DNA of 9,480 nucleotides from Gammaproteobacteria bacterium (GTDB lineage: Bacteria; Pseudomonadota; Gammaproteobacteria; Enterobacterales; Alteromonadaceae). How positions within the stretch are numbered: position 1 is the stretch's first letter; each line of letters starts with the position of its first letter. The stretch is taken from NCBI GenBank assembly GCA_023481025.1, contig JAMCWV010000019.1, forward strand, positions 1 through 9,480. The letters run 5' to 3'. A model generated the notes under the pieces. It saw only the letters and a program-made list of their open reading frames with translations. It was not told the DNA's origin and made no database searches. The position numbers were made by a program, and so were the translations under genes. This document shows positions 5,990 to 9,480 of this stretch, in pieces.

Positions 5990-7546
5990 ATGAGCGCTGA
6001 CAATCAAGTCAAGGATACGGAGAACGGTCTGCTCAACCGTTTACTCAATAAAATCGAAGTCATCGGCAATAAACTTCCTGATCCAGCGGTCATGTTCGCT
6101 GGGCTCTTAGTGATTGTCTGGGTTCTGAGCTTAATTTTCGCCCAGTTTAATTACAGCGAAATCGACCCACGCACTGGCAGCGAAATTGTTGTCAACAACT
6201 TGCTGGCACCGGGTGCATTGGCGAACTTCCTCGCCACCATGGTCACCACCTTCACCTCGTTTGCGCCGCTTGGCGTGGTCTTAGTGGCCATGTTAGGTAT
6301 CGGTGTTGCCGAGCGTAGTGGTTTTATCAACGTTGGTATTAAACTTCTGCTGAACAACACAGCGAAGTTTTTGCTCACGCCAATTCTAATTTTAGTTGCA
6401 ATTGTCAGCCATACCGCAGTTGACGCTGGTTACGTCCTGGTGATTCCACTTGGTGGGATTATCTTCTACGCCGCGGGTCGTCATCCGTTGGCTGGTATCG
6501 CGGCTGCATTTGCTGGTGTATCTGGCGGTTTCTCAGCGAATTTCGTGCCAAGCGCCATCGACCCAATGCTCCAAGGGATTACCCAGGAAGCAGCACGCTT
6601 ATATGATTCAACAATTCTGCTGAACCCGCTCAACAACTGGTACTTCACAGCAGCGTCAAGTATTGTCGTTGTGCTCGTGGGCTGGTATCTCACTGACAAA
6701 ATTATTGAGCCACGCCTAAAGGGCACACAGATTGACGGCGACCCAGAAGAAATGCCGAAAATCGAAGAAGTTTCAGCCCAAGATCGCAAAGCATTTGGCT
6801 GGGGTGGTTTAACCATGATCGCTGGTATTGCTGCGCTGGTTGCAGCAACTTGGCCAGAAACGTCGGCGCTGCGCTCACCAGACGGTGAAATTGCTGCGTT
6901 CGATGCGCCACTCATGCAGTCGATCGTGCCAATTATCTTCTTACTGTTCTGGGTTCCGGGTATTGTCCACGGCTTTATCGCTGGCACCTTTAAAGAGTCG
7001 AAAGACGTCATTATGGCGATGTCGAAAACCATGGAAACCATGGCTTACTACCTCGTGATGGCCTTCTTCTGTGCGCTCTTTATTAAAGCATTCGGCGACT
7101 CGAATCTTGGTATTTTGCTCGCCATGAAAGGTGCAAACTTCTTGCAAGCCATGGCTGTCCCTGGTCCAGTCACCTTGGTTGGGATCATCATGTTGGTTGC
7201 GATTATCAACCTCTTCGTTGGCTCTGCTAGCGCGAAGTGGTTACTGATTTCACCAATCTTTGTCCCTATGCTCATGCAACTCGGTATTTCGCCAGACTTA
7301 ACTCAGGCGGCTTACCGTGTGGGTGACTCGGTCAGTAACATCATTACCCCGTTACTGCCGTACTTCCCGCTGGTTGTGGTTTACTGTCAGCGCTATGTGA
7401 AGAGCACTGGTATCGGTACCTTGGTTTCCATGATGTTACCGTACAGTGTCGCCTTGGGTGTTATTTGGACCATCTTCCTACTGCTCTACTGGATGATCGG
7501 TATCCCTCTCGGGGTTCAAGCAAACTATATTTACCCAGCTGGTTAA
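5990..7546 (+). CDS. AbgT-family transporter (p-aminobenzoyl-glutamate / antimetabolite transporter family)
   Basis: This 518-residue inner-membrane protein has about nine to eleven hydrophobic segments and a hydrophilic loop near 238-268. Family hallmarks are visible: GNKLPDP near the N-terminus (26-32), SGGFSANFVPSAIDPMLQGIT (178-198, including D191), GSASAKW (411-417) and the RVGDSVSNIITPLLPYFPL block (443-461). W417, P435, R443, D446 and P454 line up, by a nearly constant offset, with residues I recall as functionally important in gonococcal MtrF (W420, P438, R446, D449, P457). E. coli AbgT imports p-aminobenzoyl-glutamate, whereas MtrF and YdaH have been reported to export sulfonamides, so direction and substrate are open here. 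I therefore give no gene symbol. No abgA or abgB is adjacent. The ATG has a GGGGA site 6 nt upstream. The gene stands alone, divergent from the S9 gene and closed by its own terminator. Confidence 0.93.
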   Translation: MSADNQVKDTENGLLNRLLNKIEVIGNKLPDPAVMFAGLLVIVWVLSLIFAQFNYSEIDPRTGSEIVVNNLLAPGALANFLATMVTTFTSFAPLGVVLVAMLGIGVAERSGFINVGIKLLLNNTAKFLLTPILILVAIVSHTAVDAGYVLVIPLGGIIFYAAGRHPLAGIAAAFAGVSGGFSANFVPSAIDPMLQGITQEAARLYDSTILLNPLNNWYFTAASSIVVVLVGWYLTDKIIEPRLKGTQIDGDPEEMPKIEEVSAQDRKAFGWGGLTMIAGIAALVAATWPETSALRSPDGEIAAFDAPLMQSIVPIIFLLFWVPGIVHGFIAGTFKESKDVIMAMSKTMETMAYYLVMAFFCALFIKAFGDSNLGILLAMKGANFLQAMAVPGPVTLVGIIMLVAIINLFVGSASAKWLLISPIFVPMLMQLGISPDLTQAAYRVGDSVSNIITPLLPYFPLVVVYCQRYVKSTGIGTLVSMMLPYSVALGVIWTIFLLLYWMIGIPLGVQANYIYPAG

Positions 7547-7584
7547 GCGTAACGCCTTATAACCTCTGGTTAAAAGATAGACAA

Positions 7585-7625
7585 AAAGGAGCTGAACTCT
7601 TCACTGAGTTTGGCTCCTTTCTTTT
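7585..7625 (+). terminator. Rho-independent terminator after the AbgT-family gene
   Basis: A 15-bp stem, continuous if two G-U wobble pairs are allowed, joins 7585-7599 (AAAGGAGC..AACTC) to 7606-7620 (GAGTT..GCTCCTTT). The loop is TTCACT, followed by CTTTT. It sits 38 bp after the transporter stop and separates that unit from argE. Confidence 0.92.
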
Positions 7626-7633
7626 CAGAGCCG

Positions 7634-7642
7634 TGGTAAGAT
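7634..7642 (+). promoter_or_regulatory. Possible extended -10 promoter for argE
   Basis: TGG-TAAGAT matches the extended -10 form TGn-TATAAT at four of six hexamer positions. No good -35 is present 17 bp upstream, where the terminator stem lies. Transcription would begin near 7649, giving a leader of about 22 nt to the ATG at 7671. Sequence match only. Confidence 0.3.
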
Positions 7643-7661
7643 GTTCCTCTCGACTTGCTTA

Positions 7662-7675
7662 GGAGTATTTATGCA
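7662..7675 (+). promoter_or_regulatory. Possible ArgR (ARG box) half-operator overlapping the argE ribosome binding site and start
   Basis: GGAGTATTTATGCA matches the ARG-box consensus TGAATWWWWATTCA at 11 of 14 positions. Real operators usually have two boxes 3 bp apart, and a second box was not found. The overlap with the ribosome binding site and start codon also constrains these bases, so the match may be chance. Confidence 0.22.
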
Positions 7676-8837
7676 TCGCACATTGCCGTCATTCATGGAC
7701 ATGTACCGTGATTTAATTGCCGCCCCATCGGTTAGTTGCCTTGAACCCACTTGGGATATCTCCAACCGACAAGTCATTGAATTTCTTGGACTATGGTTGT
7801 CGAGCTTGGGCTTTCATGTCGAAATTCAAGAGTTAGAACGTCAAGCCGGAAAATACAACCTGCTGGCGAGTATTGGCCCCGAGCCGGACGACGGCGCCGC
7901 AGCTGGACTTCTTTTGTCGGGCCATACCGACACCGTCCCGTGGGATGAAGGCCGTTGGACTCGCGACCCTTTTACCCTGACCGAAGCCGACGGCAAACTT
8001 TTTGGTTTAGGCAGTGCTGATATGAAAGGCTTTTTCGCCTTCGTCATCGAAGCAATCCGCGATCTCGACCTCAGCAAATTAAAAAAGCCACTGCGCATTC
8101 TTGCCACCGCCGACGAAGAAACCTCCATGGCCGGCGCCCGCGAATTACATCGTTTTGCTAATTTAAAACCAGAATATGCTGTGATAGGCGAACCCACCAA
8201 CATGGTGCCAGTGCGCATGCACAAAGGTCACTCAACCGACTGCATTCGCATAACTGGCAAGTCTGGACACAGTTCTAACCCGGGCGCAGGTATTAATGCC
8301 ATTAGCATCATGCATGAGGTGCTTGGTTCATTAAAAACGCTTGAGCAAAACCTCAAAGATAAATTTCATGAGCCCGCATTTGAGGTGCCCTACCCAACTT
8401 TGAACTTTGGTCATATTCATGGTGGCGACGCCGCCAATCGAATTTGCGCCTGTTGCGAGCTCCACATGGATATGCGGCCTTTACCCGGCATGCGCATTGA
8501 TACCCTCAATGAAATGCTGCACAGCGCCTTAGAGCCCGTTCAGCAGCGCTATCCAAACGCATTAGAGATCTTGGCCATGCATGAACCAATTCCTGGCTAT
8601 GAAACCAAGGCCGACGCTGCGTTGGTGCGCCTCGCTGAAGCCATTAGCGGGCAAAAAGCAGAACCAGCCAACTATTGCACTGAAGCGCCTTTTATTCATG
8701 ATCTTGGTTGCGAGACCATTGTTATGGGCCCAGGCTCGATTCGCCAAGCCCATCAGCCAGACGAATACATTACCCTAGCGGAAGTGAAGCCAGCGCAACA
8801 ACAGCTGCGCGAACTCATCATAAAAACCTGTTTTTAA
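7671..8837 (+). CDS. argE: Acetylornithine deacetylase (M20 family)
   Basis: The protein hydrolyses N-acetyl-L-ornithine to ornithine and acetate in cytoplasmic arginine synthesis. Its 388 residues follow E. coli ArgE (383) almost throughout: GHTDTVPWDEGRWTRDPFTL, SADMKGFFAF, ATADEETSMAGAR, GEPT, HKGHS, GKSGHSS, YPTLN.GHIHGGDA.NRICACCELHMD, NYCTEAPFI and GPGSI.QAHQPDEY. The di-metal and catalytic residues H85, D87, D117, E149, E150, E174 and H361 are all present, and H200 is the conserved histidine of the lid domain. The ATG at 7671 is chosen over the in-frame ATG at 7641: AGGAG (7661-7665) lies 5 nt before 7671, the N-terminus MHRTLPSFMDMYRDLIA matches E. coli at once, and 7641 sits beside the terminator in a possible promoter. 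In E. coli argE is divergent from argCBH, but here no other arg gene is adjacent. rnhB follows after 31 nt, probably on the same transcript. Confidence 0.96.
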   Translation: MHRTLPSFMDMYRDLIAAPSVSCLEPTWDISNRQVIEFLGLWLSSLGFHVEIQELERQAGKYNLLASIGPEPDDGAAAGLLLSGHTDTVPWDEGRWTRDPFTLTEADGKLFGLGSADMKGFFAFVIEAIRDLDLSKLKKPLRILATADEETSMAGARELHRFANLKPEYAVIGEPTNMVPVRMHKGHSTDCIRITGKSGHSSNPGAGINAISIMHEVLGSLKTLEQNLKDKFHEPAFEVPYPTLNFGHIHGGDAANRICACCELHMDMRPLPGMRIDTLNEMLHSALEPVQQRYPNALEILAMHEPIPGYETKADAALVRLAEAISGQKAEPANYCTEAPFIHDLGCETIVMGPGSIRQAHQPDEYITLAEVKPAQQQLRELIIKTCF

Positions 8838-8868
8838 GCCGCTTATTTTAATTTAAAAGGAATTGCGT

Positions 8869-9447
8869 GTGTCAGCACAACAACGCCCTCTGCTTACTTG
8901 CGGTGTCGACGAAGCGGGCCGTGGCCCGATTGCCGGTCCGGTCATTGCTGCGGCTGTGATCCTCGACCCTAATAACCCCATTATCGGCATTACTGACTCA
9001 AAAAAACTCAGCGAGAAAAAGCGCAACGCGCTCAACCTTGAAATTCGTGAGAAGGCACTCTGTTGGTCAATCGCGCACTGCACGGTTGAAGAAATTGACG
9101 AGCTCAATATTCTCCACGCCACCATGCTCGCCATGAAACGTGCGATTGAATCGCTCCATCAACGCCCTGAGCTGGTTTTGATTGATGGCAATCGCTTGCC
9201 AAAAATTGCCTTGCCGGCCGAAGCAATTATCGGTGGTGACTTAAAAGAAGCTTGCATTGGTGCGGCTTCAATTTTGGCTAAAGTGGAGCGTGATCGGCAA
9301 ATGTTGGAATGGCATGACCTGTATCCACAGTATAATTTCGCCAAACATAAAGCCTACGGCACGGCTGAGCACTTAGCCGCACTTAAAGAACATGGCGTTA
9401 GTCCGATTCATCGCAAGAGCTTTCGGCCAGTGCGGGACTTGCTTTAA
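8869..9447 (+). CDS. rnhB: Ribonuclease HII
   Basis: RNase HII cuts the RNA strand of RNA/DNA hybrids and starts removal of single ribonucleotides misincorporated in DNA. The protein has 192 residues (E. coli 198). It opens with [15 protein letters not shown], and the four acidic catalytic residues align as D14, E15, D106 (IDGN) and D124 (GGD), matching E. coli D16, E17, D108 and D126. The [21 protein letters not shown] and HRKSFRPV blocks are also typical. The GTG at 8869 is chosen as start because AAAAGG (8855-8860) is 8 nt upstream. A TTG at 8863 is only 2 nt from that site. The gene lies 31 nt after argE with no terminator between them. In many gammaproteobacteria rnhB follows lpxB and precedes dnaE, so the argE neighbour is a departure. 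Nothing after the stop can be judged, as only 33 bp remain. Confidence 0.97.
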   Translation: MSAQQRPLLTCGVDEAGRGPIAGPVIAAAVILDPNNPIIGITDSKKLSEKKRNALNLEIREKALCWSIAHCTVEEIDELNILHATMLAMKRAIESLHQRPELVLIDGNRLPKIALPAEAIIGGDLKEACIGAASILAKVERDRQMLEWHDLYPQYNFAKHKAYGTAEHLAALKEHGVSPIHRKSFRPVRDLL

Positions 9448-9480
9448 CGCTTTACCTGTGGCGGCTAGTCCGCAGCTAGC

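Noticed and set aside
6481..7041. 186-codon minus-strand ORF inside the AbgT-family gene
   Set aside because: Antisense to a well-conserved transporter; its composition reflects complement codons of membrane segments.
7641..7643. Upstream ATG as the argE start
   Set aside because: It lies 16 nt after the terminator and within a possible -10 element, has no good ribosome binding site, and would add ten residues absent from E. coli ArgE.
5990..8837. AbgT-family gene plus M20 peptidase as an abgAB-abgT-like utilisation operon
   Set aside because: The M20 protein is plainly ArgE rather than AbgA or AbgB, and a strong terminator separates the two genes.
9461..9480. Hairpin after rnhB (GCTAG at 9464-9468 with CTAGC at 9476-9480, or GCGG with CCGC)
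   Set aside because: The arms run to the window edge, so stem length and any T run cannot be seen. It may be a terminator, but that cannot be supported here.

Overview
This window looks like chromosomal DNA from a marine gammaproteobacterium, most likely of the Alteromonadales (an Idiomarina-like genome would fit). The basis is an E. coli-type argE and rnhB, an AbgT-family transporter, a secreted S9 peptidase, and a rhombosortase-type rhomboid protease near a secreted protein with a GlyGly-CTERM-like tail. The taxon is inferred from gene content only. No tRNA, rRNA, CRISPR array, insertion sequence or phage gene was seen.

Layout. Bases 2-1537 (+) are the 3' part of a large secreted, modular beta-rich protein, probably the C-terminal half of a subtilisin-like (S8) exoprotease, closed by a strong terminator at 1583-1607. 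Two tandem, paralogous lipoproteins follow (1655-2095 and 2143-2646, +). Converging on them, and overlapping the second by 77 bp, is a minus-strand pair: an S9 prolyl-oligopeptidase-family peptidase (5674 to 3185) and a rhombosortase (3184 to 2570) whose ATG directly abuts the peptidase stop codon. A 315-bp divergent intergenic region (5675-5989) with several inverted repeats and a recurring AAAYGCGA motif separates the S9 gene from an AbgT-family transporter (5990-7546, +). That gene ends at a second strong terminator (7585-7625). argE (7671-8837, +) and rnhB (8869-9447, +) follow 31 nt apart.

How the genes may work together. The left 5.7 kb is an envelope and secretion neighbourhood: a secreted protein with a C-terminal sorting tail, the intramembrane protease family that processes such tails, a secreted S9 peptidase translationally linked to that protease, and two cysteine-bonded lipoproteins of unknown function. 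The suggestion that these form one functional unit for extracellular protein breakdown is inference. The right part holds a membrane transporter, arginine biosynthesis (ArgE) and RNA/DNA hybrid repair (RNase HII), with no obvious shared pathway.

Most unusual points: the candidate substrate and rhombosortase pair with a non-canonical EGSFG tail motif; the tandem lipoproteins with identical cysteine spacing; the 12-bp in-frame tandem repeat in the S9 signal peptide; and the repeat-rich intergenic region at 5675-5989.
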